Origin: an uncultured Ruminococcus sp.
Lineage (GTDB): Bacteria; Bacillota; Clostridia; Oscillospirales; Ruminococcaceae
Assembly (NCBI GenBank): GCA_947627275.1
Contig: CANQVK010000003.1
Span: forward strand, 1 to 64,000
Direction of reading: 5' to 3'
DNA length: 64,000 nucleotides
Made by a program: the position numbers and the translations under genes. Within the stretch, counting starts at the first letter, position 1. The number at the start of each line of letters is the position of its first letter. Shown here in pieces: positions 35,236 to 44,138 of the stretch. Below the pieces are notes generated by a model. That model was not told the origin of the DNA and made no database searches. It saw nothing but the letters and a program-made list of their open reading frames with translations.

Positions 35236-36435
35236 ATGATTATTTTGGTTGTAAATGCAGGAAGCTCATCGCTTAAATATCAGCTTATTGATATGAAGGA
35301 CGAAAGCGTTATTGCTAAAGGCAACTGCGACCGTATTGGCATTGACGGTCATATCGCTCACAAAACGGCAGACGGCAGGGAGCTTAATGCCGACTGTTCT
35401 TTCCCCACCCATACAGAAGCTTTTATGAAGCTTGTTGAAACTCTTACATCAGGCGATGCAAAGGTAATTGACAGCATGGACGAGATCTCGGCTGTCGGTC
35501 ACCGTATCGTACAGGGTGCGGATATATTCGACAGATCCGTGATCGTTACGGACGAGATCATCGACAAGATAGATGAACTCAGAGAGCTTGCTCCCGTACA
35601 TAACCACGCTCACGCACTTGCTCTCCGTGCATGCAAGAGCGTAATTCCGGCAAATGTGCCGCAGGTCGTCGTATTTGATACGGCGTTCCATCAGACGATG
35701 CCTCCGAAGGCTTATATGTTCGGTCTCCCTTACGATGACTATGAGAAGCTCCACGTAAGAAAGTACGGCTTCCACGGTACATCTCACCGCTTTGTTTCCG
35801 ATGCTCTTGCAGAGGCTATGGGCAAGGACATCAAGGATCTGAAGATCGTTTCATGTCACCTCGGAAACGGTTCTTCCATTACGGCTGTTGACGGCGGAAA
35901 GTCAATTGATACTTCAATGGGCTTTACTCCTCTTGACGGCGTAGTTATGGGAACTCGCTCGGGAGCTGTTGACCCCTCTGCCGTTACTTTCGTAGCGGAT
36001 AAGCACGGCTTCACACCTGCTGAGATGAGCGATTACATGAACAAGAAATCAGGCTTCCTCGGAGTTTCCGGCGTAGGCTCTGACAACCGTGATATTACGG
36101 ACGCCGCTCAGCACGGCAATCAGAGGGCTATGCTCGTATCTGAGATGCTCGTTTACGAGATCAAGAAGTACATTGGTTCTTATGCCGCCGCTATGAACGG
36201 TCTTGACGCCGTTCTTTTCACAGGCGGTATCGGTGAAAACGCATATGACGTAAGAGAGCAGGTCTGCGAAAATATGGAATTTTTCGGTATCAAGCTTGAC
36301 AAGTCCGTAAACAACGGTCTCAGAGGAAAGCTTGCAAAGATCTCCGCAGCCGATTCAAAGGTTGAGGTTTGGGTAGTTCCCACAAATGAGGAGCTTCTTA
36401 TCGCAAGAGATACTTTGGCTCTTATTACTAAGTAA
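35236..36435 (+). CDS. ackA: Acetate kinase
   Basis: Converts acetyl phosphate and ADP to acetate and ATP, the main substrate-level step in acetate fermentation. 399 residues, standard. Motifs: N-terminal VVNAGSSSLKYQL, VFDTAFHQTMP, HLGNGSSITAVDGGKSIDTS, and FTGGIGENAYDVRE. SD AAAGGAAA. Own promoter and a strong stem-loop after the stop. No pta gene is next to it. Confidence 0.98.
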   Translation: MIILVVNAGSSSLKYQLIDMKDESVIAKGNCDRIGIDGHIAHKTADGRELNADCSFPTHTEAFMKLVETLTSGDAKVIDSMDEISAVGHRIVQGADIFDRSVIVTDEIIDKIDELRELAPVHNHAHALALRACKSVIPANVPQVVVFDTAFHQTMPPKAYMFGLPYDDYEKLHVRKYGFHGTSHRFVSDALAEAMGKDIKDLKIVSCHLGNGSSITAVDGGKSIDTSMGFTPLDGVVMGTRSGAVDPSAVTFVADKHGFTPAEMSDYMNKKSGFLGVSGVGSDNRDITDAAQHGNQRAMLVSEMLVYEIKKYIGSYAAAMNGLDAVLFTGGIGENAYDVREQVCENMEFFGIKLDKSVNNGLRGKLAKISAADSKVEVWVVPTNEELLIARDTLALITK

Positions 36436-36472
36436 TTCGCAGTATTTTGTGAAATAACTATAAAAATACAAT

Positions 36473-36506
36473 GGGCTGATGCAGCTGACAGAAGCTGTGT
36501 CAGCCC
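36473..36506 (+). terminator. Stem-loop after ackA
   Basis: GGGCTGA-TG-CAGCT pairs with AGCTG-TG-TCAGCCC. A long stem but only TTGAATTATA after it, so weak termination or 3' end protection. Confidence 0.6.
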
Positions 36507-36531
36507 TTGAATTATATATTATTGCTCCCAA

Positions 36532-36618
36532 AATTAACTCTTGAACTTCATATAGATATGAAGTTTGTAAAGCACTGAAAAAAGCATATTTTGCTCATAA
36601 AAGATTCAAGAGTTAATT
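36532..36618. repeat. 87-bp element with perfect 14-bp terminal inverted repeats
   Basis: Ends AATTAACTCTTGAA (36532-36545) and TTCAAGAGTTAATT (36605-36618). Inside lies a second palindrome, CTTCATATAGATATGAAG, and AGCA-TATTT-TGCT. No coding capacity. MITE-like relic or structured 3' element; no second copy seen in the window. Confidence 0.6.
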
Positions 36619-36705
36619 GGATTATCAATAGTATGATTTCTGCACGATTTTTCTTACTGCTGCATGTTATCCCTTGAACAAAATGCAAAATATTTGCAAA
36701 ATGTC

Positions 36706-36734
36706 TTGCTTTTTAGCGCCGAAAACGTTATAAT
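36706..36734 (+). promoter_or_regulatory. Promoter of the tmcAL operon
   Basis: TTGCTT (36706-36711), 17-bp spacer, TATAAT (36729-36734), about 110 bp upstream of tmcAL. Confidence 0.65.
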
Positions 36735-36846
36735 AAGAAAAGCTTTATTATGAGCGACGGAGCGTGCGTATATAATTTTGGCGGATTTTTCCGTAATATC
36801 AGCATGTGATACCTATGAACGCAAGCTCTGAAAGGAGGACTGCACT

Positions 36847-38022
36847 ATGAAAATCAGCGGTATAGTCTGCGAATACAATCCATTTCATAACGGTCACCGT
36901 TATCATATAGATGAAACCCGAAAAAACGGCGCAACGCACATTATCGCCGTAATGAGCGGAAATTTTGTCCAGCGTGGCGATACGGCTATCCTTGATAAAT
37001 TTACACGGGCAGAACTTGCGGTAAGATCGGGCGCAGATCTTGTAATCGAGCTTCCGACAGCATATTGTCTGTCCTCAGCGGAAAAATTCGCATGGGGAGC
37101 GGCGTATCTGCTTCATAATCTTGGCGTGACGGACGAGCTTTCGTTCGGCAGCGAGTGCGGCAGTATTGAAAAGCTTATCCATGCCATGAATAAAGCCGAC
37201 AGTCTGGCGCATTCCGATGAAGTCCGCATACTTATGGAAAAAGGCTTTACATATCCTCGTGCATTATGCGAAACGCTGAAAAAAACGGACGCGGAAGCAG
37301 CGGAAATAATATCCGAGCCGAATAATCTGCTCGGAGTTGAATATATCCGTGCCTTGAAGTCGTTGAACAGCGATATACAGCCATTTACCGTAAAGCGCAG
37401 CGGCGCGGCTCATGACAGCATGGAGGACGGTAACGGTCACGTAAGCGCCTCTTACATACGTAGCCGCGTTTTATCAGGAGAGAGTGCGGACGGCGTAATG
37501 CCCGAAATATGGGAAAATGCTCTTAGAGCAGGCGGCATAGCTTCCTTGAAAAGGCTTGAGCGAGTAATACTTTATCGGATACGTACAGCTTCGATCGAAG
37601 AAATATCGAAAATAAGCGATTCAAACGGACTTGCGGAGCGGATATGCCGCAGCGAAGCGGCGACTATTGAAGAACTGCTGGATTCGGTAAAATCAAAGCG
37701 TTATACAATGGCTCGTATAAAGCGCGTCATATTGTCGCTGCTTATAGGAATAACGAGAACTGATACGGAGACGGCGCCCCCTTATGCAAGGGCGCTTGCG
37801 TTCAATGAAAGAGGCAGAGAAATACTTGCCGAGGCAAAGAAGAAAAAGAAAATACCAGCAGGCACGTCCCTTGCAAAATTGTGCAGACTGAGCTGCGACG
37901 CAAATCGTTTTGCGGAGCTTGAAGCGGCTGCGACCGATATTTACGGTCTTGCGTCGGAAAAAATATGTCCTGCGGGTCGGGATTACAGAGTAAAGATAGA
38001 AATGATTCGGGAGAAAGCATGA
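36847..38022 (+). CDS. tmcAL: tRNA(Met) cytidine acetate ligase
   Basis: Makes N4-acetylcytidine at position 34 of elongator tRNA-Met from acetate and ATP (YlbM/TmcAL family). 391 residues. Nucleotidyltransferase N-terminus with GIVCEYNPFHNGHRYHI, the MSGNFVQRGDTAILDKF stretch and ADLVIELPTAYCLSSAE; a C-terminal region with LLGVEYIRALKSL. SD AAAGGAGG. First gene of a run that also has mnmA and trmN6, all decoding-related. Confidence 0.95.
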   Translation: MKISGIVCEYNPFHNGHRYHIDETRKNGATHIIAVMSGNFVQRGDTAILDKFTRAELAVRSGADLVIELPTAYCLSSAEKFAWGAAYLLHNLGVTDELSFGSECGSIEKLIHAMNKADSLAHSDEVRILMEKGFTYPRALCETLKKTDAEAAEIISEPNNLLGVEYIRALKSLNSDIQPFTVKRSGAAHDSMEDGNGHVSASYIRSRVLSGESADGVMPEIWENALRAGGIASLKRLERVILYRIRTASIEEISKISDSNGLAERICRSEAATIEELLDSVKSKRYTMARIKRVILSLLIGITRTDTETAPPYARALAFNERGREILAEAKKKKKIPAGTSLAKLCRLSCDANRFAELEAAATDIYGLASEKICPAGRDYRVKIEMIREKA

Positions 38023-38960
38023 AAAAAACAATTTATTCAATTATAGCCGTTATGTTCGCAGTTTCTGCCGTTTCCTGCGGCAGAACGGTTCAGAGAGTAG
38101 GATATGACCGTGAGAACGGAGTTTCATCCACCGAGCCTTTGGAGTTTCAGGCTGCGGAGCTTACCGAAGCTGAAACGGAAGCCGTTACCGAAGCCCCAAC
38201 AAACGTACCGCCTAAGCCTGTTGAAGTAAACGTTTCCCTGCACACTGAAAAAGAGCTTGCCGAATCCTCGGTCATAGAGGGCTTTGAAACGGTCATGCAG
38301 ACCCCTGAGCTTCCAACGGGCTGCGAAATAACGGCTCTTGCTCAGACTCTTAATTTTTATGGCTTCGGCATTGATAAGGTGGAGCTTTGCGATACCTTTA
38401 TGCCTATGGACATAAACGGCTATTACACTATGAACGACGTATATCTTGGCGACCCACGTACAAATTACGGCTACGGCTGCAACGCTCCCGTTATCGAAAA
38501 GGCGGCGAACGATTATTTTGATTATCTCGGTTCGGACTGGTATGCTCTTGATTTGACGGGAGCGCCGCTTGTGGAGGTTTTTTGTCAGATAGGCGAGGGC
38601 AGACCCGTGATAGTCTGGTCAACTATTGATCAGCGGCAGACCCATGCGGAATACGAATTTACTTTGGGCTGCGGAGAGGAGCATTGGTTCAATCCCTATC
38701 AGCATTGTCTCACGGTTTACGGCTATGATTATGCTGCGGGAACTGTCCATGTCGCTGACCCGTTGGTTGGAAACATCGAATACAATATGGAGATCTTTGA
38801 GTGGATATACAATGAAATGGGAAGTCAGGCGGTAATGCTCTGCGGAAATGCCGAATCTGCCGGAAAGGATTATACCACCGATGAGGAGAAAACAGAATGG
38901 CTGGAAACGCATCAGCCTACAAATCTGGAATTTCTGTTTGGCGAGGAGAATGCGGAATAG
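38019..38960 (+). CDS. C39-like peptidase lipoprotein
   Basis: 313 residues. Lipoprotein signal (FAVSAVSC), an acidic Thr/Glu/Pro spacer, then a papain-like C39 domain: catalytic Cys in LPTGCEITALAQTLNFYG, His in HCLTVYGYDYAAGTVHV and the ADPL that follows as the acidic partner. Such surface C39 proteins in Firmicutes have unknown substrates. The ATG overlaps the tmcAL stop (ATGA). Confidence 0.85.
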   Translation: MKKTIYSIIAVMFAVSAVSCGRTVQRVGYDRENGVSSTEPLEFQAAELTEAETEAVTEAPTNVPPKPVEVNVSLHTEKELAESSVIEGFETVMQTPELPTGCEITALAQTLNFYGFGIDKVELCDTFMPMDINGYYTMNDVYLGDPRTNYGYGCNAPVIEKAANDYFDYLGSDWYALDLTGAPLVEVFCQIGEGRPVIVWSTIDQRQTHAEYEFTLGCGEEHWFNPYQHCLTVYGYDYAAGTVHVADPLVGNIEYNMEIFEWIYNEMGSQAVMLCGNAESAGKDYTTDEEKTEWLETHQPTNLEFLFGEENAE

Positions 38961-38962
38961 TC

Positions 38963-39613
38963 ATGATAAAGGGAATAATTTTCGATTTAGACGGAACGCT
39001 GATAGATTCCATGCGGATATGGTATGATATAGACCGGAGATTTCTTATAGAAAACGGTATCGCCGACCCTCCGAGAGAAATTTCCGAAAGGCTGAAAAAA
39101 ATGACCGTTTTTCAGTCGTCGGAAACGCTGATAAGTGAATTTGGTCTTAAATGCACCCGGGAATACGTTATAAACCGCATTGAGGAGCTTGTGCGTATTG
39201 AATATGAGGAAAATATACCTTTGAAACCCGGAGCGTTGGAACTGCTTGATCTCCTCGACAAACGAGGTATACCTTACGGAATAGCAACAGCGACTTACAA
39301 GGCTCTTGCGGAGGCTGCTTTGAAGCGTCTGGGGATTTTTGACAGGGCGCAATTCCTGCTGACCGATAAGGAGTACCCGAATGGCAAGAAATTCCCTGAT
39401 ATTTTCCTTGGGGGAGCGGAGCTGCTCGGCACGTCTCCCTCTGAAACTCTTGTTGTCGAGGATTCCCTGCACTGCGTTGAAACGGCGAAGAAAGCGGGAT
39501 TCCGAACAGCGGCGGTATATGACGAGTCAGCCTCTCCCGACAGAGCGGAGCTGGAAAGTACCGCCGATAGTTACATAATGAGACTTGATGAAATAAAGGA
39601 ACTGATCGTATGA
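38963..39613 (+). CDS. HAD family phosphatase/phosphoglucomutase-like hydrolase
   Basis: 216 residues. Motif I FDLDGTLIDSM, motif II T in IATATYKAL, motif III Lys in GKKFPDIF, motif IV VVEDSLHCVE. The cap domain type fits the beta-phosphoglucomutase-like subgroup. Substrate unknown. Starts 3 bp after the C39 gene and overlaps mnmA by 4 nt. Confidence 0.9.
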   Translation: MIKGIIFDLDGTLIDSMRIWYDIDRRFLIENGIADPPREISERLKKMTVFQSSETLISEFGLKCTREYVINRIEELVRIEYEENIPLKPGALELLDLLDKRGIPYGIATATYKALAEAALKRLGIFDRAQFLLTDKEYPNGKKFPDIFLGGAELLGTSPSETLVVEDSLHCVETAKKAGFRTAAVYDESASPDRAELESTADSYIMRLDEIKELIV

Positions 39614-40683
39614 AAAAAGTTATGGTAGGAATGAGCGGCGGCGTTGACAGCTCCGCTGCGGCTCTGCTTTTAAAGGAGCAGGGTTATGAGGTCATGGGAG
39701 TAACGCTGAAAATGTTCGGTGACGAAGATGTCGCAGAAGCTGAAAATACCGAAAAAACATGCTGTGCATTGTCAGATGTGTTCGATGCAAAAAGCGTTGC
39801 AAGGCGGCTTGGTTTTGAGCATCTTACGTTTAACTTCAAGGATTGTTTTCGTGAAAAGGTAATGAAACATTTTGTCGAAAGCTACCTTTGCGGACGAACT
39901 CCAAATCCATGTATAGAGTGCAACAGACATGTGAAATTCGATAAAATGCTCAGACGAGCCATGGAACTTGAATTTGATTATATTGCAACAGGTCATTATG
40001 CTGTTCGTGAGTATGATGAGGCTCGTGGACGTTATCTGCTGAAGCGTCCCGTTGACAGAAGCAAGGATCAGACGTATGTTTTGTATTCGCTTACTCAGGA
40101 GCAGCTTGCGCATACCCTTTTTCCGTTGGGAAATCTTAAAAAATCACAGGTCAGGGAAATTGCGGAAAAAGCCGGTCTTGCCAACGCAGATAAGCCTGAC
40201 AGTCAGGATATATGTTTTGTCACGGACGGCAGATACGCCGACTTTATCGAAAGATTCAGCGGCGAAAGCTCTCCTCCTGGAAATTTTGTGGACATAAACA
40301 ATAATATTCTCGGCAGGCATAAGGGACTTATGAATTACACCATAGGTCAGCGCAAGGGATTGGGAGTCGCTCTCGGTAAGCCAGCTTATGTTGTCAGGAA
40401 GGATAAGGATTCAAATACCGTTGTTCTGGGCGACGAAGCCGACTTGTACACTAAAACGCTTACTGCGGAGGACGTAAATCTTATCTCAGTGTCCGAAATA
40501 ACCGAGCCAATGCGTATTACCGCCAAGACCCGTTATACACAGAACGACCGTCCCGCCGTTCTGTCATATACGGGCGGCAGATATACGGTTGAATTTGACG
40601 AGCCGCAGCGTGCGGTCACAAGCGGACAGGCGGTCGTTTTCTATGACGGGGACATTGTTGTCGGCGGAGGAACTATTGTCTGA
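39610..40683 (+). CDS. mnmA: tRNA-specific 2-thiouridylase MnmA
   Basis: Adds sulfur to U34 of tRNA Lys, Glu and Gln. 357 residues. PP-loop GMSGGVDSSAAALLLKEQGY; catalytic Cys in TPNPCIECNRHVKF and partner Cys in DSQDICFV; C-terminal NYTIGQRKGLG and beta-barrel. Overlaps the HAD gene and ends on the first base of trmN6. Confidence 0.98.
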   Translation: MKKVMVGMSGGVDSSAAALLLKEQGYEVMGVTLKMFGDEDVAEAENTEKTCCALSDVFDAKSVARRLGFEHLTFNFKDCFREKVMKHFVESYLCGRTPNPCIECNRHVKFDKMLRRAMELEFDYIATGHYAVREYDEARGRYLLKRPVDRSKDQTYVLYSLTQEQLAHTLFPLGNLKKSQVREIAEKAGLANADKPDSQDICFVTDGRYADFIERFSGESSPPGNFVDINNNILGRHKGLMNYTIGQRKGLGVALGKPAYVVRKDKDSNTVVLGDEADLYTKTLTAEDVNLISVSEITEPMRITAKTRYTQNDRPAVLSYTGGRYTVEFDEPQRAVTSGQAVVFYDGDIVVGGGTIV

Positions 40684-41420
40684 TGGAATACAATTTTGAA
40701 AAGCTTACCGAAAAAATATATGTCTGCGCAAGCAGCGATCACCGTTTCGGCACAGACGCCTTTCTTTTGGCGGATTTCTCGAAATACCGTCAAAAGGATA
40801 AGGTATGCGATCTTGGTACGGGCTGCGGAATAATACCGCTTATCATGCAGAAAAGCCGTCCGCCGCAGATAACCTATGCCGTGGATATTCAGGAGGGCGC
40901 TGTGGAGCAGCTTCGTCTCGGCATGGAAAAAAGCGGCGTTTCGGGCATTATCCCGATCTGTGCGGACTTGAAGGAGCTATGGGAAAACGCTCCGCTCGGT
41001 CAGCTTGATCTGGTGACATGCAATCCGCCGTATAAGGCGGACAAAGCAGGCTTTCAAAGTGAGATAACAGCTCAGCGTATCGCGCGGCATGAGATCATGT
41101 GCAATATTGACGATGTGTGCAGGGCGGCGGAGAAACTGTTGAAATTCGGCGGCAGACTGTGCGTCTGCAACCGTCCCGAACGTCTTTCGGACGTGCTGTT
41201 TGCAATGAAAAGCAACAATATCGAGCCGAAAAGGCTGCGCTTTGTCTCCAGAACTGCCGATGATGCGCCTTGGCTGTTTTTAGCGGAGGGCAAAAAGGGT
41301 TCAAAGCCGTTTATGCAGATAGAGCCGCAGTTGTATATAAGAAGCGAAAGCGGATTTTCCGAGGAGTTACAGAAGATCTACGATACGGGCAAGGACGATA
41401 CTGATCAATCATCAACGTGA
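40683..41420 (+). CDS. trmN6: tRNA1(Val) adenine37-N6 methyltransferase family protein
   Basis: SAM-dependent methyltransferase, 245 residues. SAM loop VCDLGTGCGIIPL, acidic end of strand 2 VDIQEGAVE, and the N6-adenine motif NPPY in LVTCNPPYKADKAG. The N-terminal HRFGTDAFLLADFS is typical for the YabB/TrmN6 group. rsmI follows, the common Firmicute pairing. Confidence 0.93.
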   Translation: MEYNFEKLTEKIYVCASSDHRFGTDAFLLADFSKYRQKDKVCDLGTGCGIIPLIMQKSRPPQITYAVDIQEGAVEQLRLGMEKSGVSGIIPICADLKELWENAPLGQLDLVTCNPPYKADKAGFQSEITAQRIARHEIMCNIDDVCRAAEKLLKFGGRLCVCNRPERLSDVLFAMKSNNIEPKRLRFVSRTADDAPWLFLAEGKKGSKPFMQIEPQLYIRSESGFSEELQKIYDTGKDDTDQSST

Positions 41421-41430
41421 AAGGATATAT

Positions 41431-42258
41431 ATGAGCGGTACACTTTACATAATAGGCACACCCATAGGAAACATGGAGGATATAACGTTAAGGCAGATGA
41501 GGCTCCTTAAAGAAGCGGACTTTATTTGCGCTGAGGATACCCGCGTTACCTTAAAGCTCCTGAATAGGTGTGAAATAAAAAACGAACTGGTGAGTTTTCA
41601 TGAGCATAGCAGCCGGAAAGATGCACAGCGCATAATCGACCGTCTTTTATCGGGAGAAAGCTGCGGAGTCGTTACGGACGCAGGCATGCCGTGTATTTCC
41701 GATCCCGGAGAGGCGCTTGTTCGGCTCTGCTGTGAAAATGAAATAGATGTTAAGGTCGTTCCCGGGCCGTCTGCGGTGACTTCTGCCGCTGCGTTATCAG
41801 GAATGCACATAAGCCGGTTCACTTTTGAGGGATTTCTTCCAACGGCAAAGAAGGAACGTCTGGAGCGTCTGGAGCTTTTGAGAAACGAAACGGCGGTAAT
41901 GATATTTTATGAAGCTCCGCACAAGCTTAAAACGACGCTCAGAGATATGGCGGAGCATTTCGGTGCAGACAGAAGGATAGCCCTCTGCCGTGAGCTTACA
42001 AAGCTGCATGAGGAGGTCATCAGGCTCTCATTGGAGGAGGCAGTTGTATACTACGAATCGAACGAGCCGAGAGGCGAGTATGTCATAGTTCTTGAAGGAA
42101 AAAATCTTTCCGACGGCGATACTCTTACGCTCGACGAGGCTATGGAGCAGGTCAGACGGCTTATTGAGAGCGGCGAAAAGCCTACCGAAGCCTGCAAAGC
42201 CGTTGCAAAGGAAACAGGGTTCAAAAAAGGCGAACTGTATTCTGCGCTGCAAAAATAG
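41431..42258 (+). CDS. rsmI: 16S rRNA (cytidine1402-2'-O)-methyltransferase
   Basis: Tetrapyrrole-methylase-fold enzyme. 275 residues: LYIIGTPIGNMEDITLRQ, CAEDTRVTLKLL, VVTDAGMPCISDPGEALV and FEGFLPTAKKERLE are family signatures. The tail (TEACKAVAKETGFKKGELYS) is the HTH-like C-terminal region. SD AAAGGA. Confidence 0.97.
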   Translation: MSGTLYIIGTPIGNMEDITLRQMRLLKEADFICAEDTRVTLKLLNRCEIKNELVSFHEHSSRKDAQRIIDRLLSGESCGVVTDAGMPCISDPGEALVRLCCENEIDVKVVPGPSAVTSAAALSGMHISRFTFEGFLPTAKKERLERLELLRNETAVMIFYEAPHKLKTTLRDMAEHFGADRRIALCRELTKLHEEVIRLSLEEAVVYYESNEPRGEYVIVLEGKNLSDGDTLTLDEAMEQVRRLIESGEKPTEACKAVAKETGFKKGELYSALQK

Positions 42259-42315
42259 AATTTTTTACCATCATGAGAAAGTTTAGGAAATATCATATAA
42301 AATGCACAAAAAAGC

Positions 42316-42344
42316 TTGTAATTTGTCGTGAAGTGTGATATAAT
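42316..42344 (+). promoter_or_regulatory. Promoter of the PHP gene
   Basis: TTGTAA (42316-42321), 17-bp spacer, TATAAT (42339-42344). Confidence 0.6.
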
Positions 42345-42447
42345 TGATTCGTGTATTGAAACATAATTCTAAATAATAGATACATATATATTGTATGGCA
42401 GGTTATCCTGTTTCCGACATTCATGTTTTTCAATCTGGAGGTTTATT

Positions 42448-43284
42448 ATGATCTGCGATCTGCATTGTCACACCAAGCTTTCCGACGGCTCTCTCGGCAT
42501 TGAGGATGTAATTTCACAGGCTAAGCGTACAGGCATAGAGTGGCTGTCCATTACCGATCACGACACTATGGCGTCTTTTTCGCGCGCGCATGTTCTCGGA
42601 GAGCGCGAGGGAGTAAAAATCCTGCGAGGCGTTGAGCTTTCCGCATGGGATAAGGAAAGAGGCTCAAAGGTGCATGTTTTGTGCTACAACCCTGTCAAAC
42701 CCGACAGGCTCGAGGGACTTTGCATGAAGAGCTGCGAAATACGCAGAGAGACCTCCAAGGAAATGATCGAAAAAGTCATGGCGAAATTTCCCATAACAAT
42801 GGAAAGTATTCTGAAGCATACTACGTCTGCCAAGAGCATTTTCAAGCAGCATATCATGCGCGCTCTTATAGACTATGGTTACGCTTTGGAGTTTTACGGC
42901 GATCTTGACAGGGAGCTTTTCAACCCGAAAACAGGCTGCTGCTATGTTGAACGGGAGTATCCCGATGTTAATTTTGTCGTAGACCTCATACATACTGCGG
43001 GAGGTGCGGCAGTTATGGCTCACCCTGCTCAGTACGACAATATGGAGCTTCTTGTGGAGCTTGCTGAAAAAGGCAAGATAGACGGAGTTGAGATCGGTCA
43101 CTATTCGGCAGATGAAGAATACCGCCGGGAGCTTGGTAAAATTGCCGAAAAATACGATCTTATCACTACAGGCGGCTCGGATTTCCACGGACTTTACAAC
43201 GCTGTTCCAACGCATCTGGGAAGCGAAAGCTCCTCCGTCAAGTCCGTTGAAAGAATAATGAAGCTTACATCAAAGAAAAAATGA
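42448..43284 (+). CDS. PHP domain phosphoesterase
   Basis: 278 residues. Metal-binding motifs of the PHP fold: DLHCHTKLSDGS, ITDHDTM, GVELSAW, HTAGGAAVMAHP and GGSDFHG. Closest in layout to the YciV/RNase AM and nucleoside 3',5'-bisphosphate phosphatase group. Start at 42448 with GGAGG 7 nt upstream. Confidence 0.9.
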   Translation: MICDLHCHTKLSDGSLGIEDVISQAKRTGIEWLSITDHDTMASFSRAHVLGEREGVKILRGVELSAWDKERGSKVHVLCYNPVKPDRLEGLCMKSCEIRRETSKEMIEKVMAKFPITMESILKHTTSAKSIFKQHIMRALIDYGYALEFYGDLDRELFNPKTGCCYVEREYPDVNFVVDLIHTAGGAAVMAHPAQYDNMELLVELAEKGKIDGVEIGHYSADEEYRRELGKIAEKYDLITTGGSDFHGLYNAVPTHLGSESSSVKSVERIMKLTSKKK

Positions 43285-43315
43285 AAACTTAACTCTCACA
43301 AGAGGTTTTAGGATA

Positions 43316-44089
43316 ATGAAAACAAAAATCGGATTCAGGATAGCAATGACGTTTATATTTTTAATTTTATTAGTATTATTTATTGCTCCTATCGGAAATG
43401 GAATAATCAATGTCGGAAATATAGCCGGTGCGCTTGTATCGGGACTGCTTATGACGGTATCTTTCTTTTGGGTGAGATTCTGCGGTCTTGTTTCACGTTT
43501 ATGGGAACGTCCGGCAGGCAGGGGAGTTGTCTGTATTTTCGGAGGACTTTTCGGACTGGGAGTAATTATTGCGATCATAATAAGCTGTTTTATGATAGGA
43601 GCAATGAACGATAAGCCGAAGGGCAAGCCGACTACGCTTGTAGTTCTCGGCTGTCAAATAAAAGCTGATGAGCCGAGCCTTATGTTGAAGCGCAGGCTCA
43701 ATGCGGCATACGAATATCTCATAGAGCATGAGGACGTTTCCGTAGTTGTATCGGGAGGTCAGGGCAGCGACGAAATAACCAGCGAAGCTGATGTTATGCG
43801 GAATTATCTGCTTGGCAAGGGGATTTCCGAGGATCGCATTTTTATGGAGGATAAGTCCGTCAATACTCAGGAGAATATCCGTTTTTCAAAGGAAATCATC
43901 GAAAAAGAGGGGCTTTGCAGCGATATTACCATTGTTACCGATGGCTTTCACCAGTTAAGAGGAGATATTTTTGCCCGCCGTGAGGGACTGAGAGCATATA
44001 ATATCCCTGCGCCGACTGCGGTATGGCTTCTTCCGACATATTGGGTAAGAGAGTGGTTTGGCATCGCTTACTATACTGTTTTCAAATAA
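43316..44089 (+). CDS. YdcF/SanA family DUF218 membrane protein
   Basis: 257 residues. Three N-terminal membrane helices (about 8-28, 37-57, 78-98), then the DUF218 domain: TTLVVLGCQI, VVVSGGQGSDE, SVNTQENIRFSKEI and TDGFHQLRGDIFARREG. Linked in other bacteria to envelope permeability or cyclic glycan steps; function here unknown. Own SD AAGAGG. Confidence 0.88.
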   Translation: MKTKIGFRIAMTFIFLILLVLFIAPIGNGIINVGNIAGALVSGLLMTVSFFWVRFCGLVSRLWERPAGRGVVCIFGGLFGLGVIIAIIISCFMIGAMNDKPKGKPTTLVVLGCQIKADEPSLMLKRRLNAAYEYLIEHEDVSVVVSGGQGSDEITSEADVMRNYLLGKGISEDRIFMEDKSVNTQENIRFSKEIIEKEGLCSDITIVTDGFHQLRGDIFARREGLRAYNIPAPTAVWLLPTYWVREWFGIAYYTVFK

Positions 44090-44138
44090 TTGCCGTATAG
44101 GAAATACGGCTTGCTGGAAGCAGAGTTTTGAACAAGGA

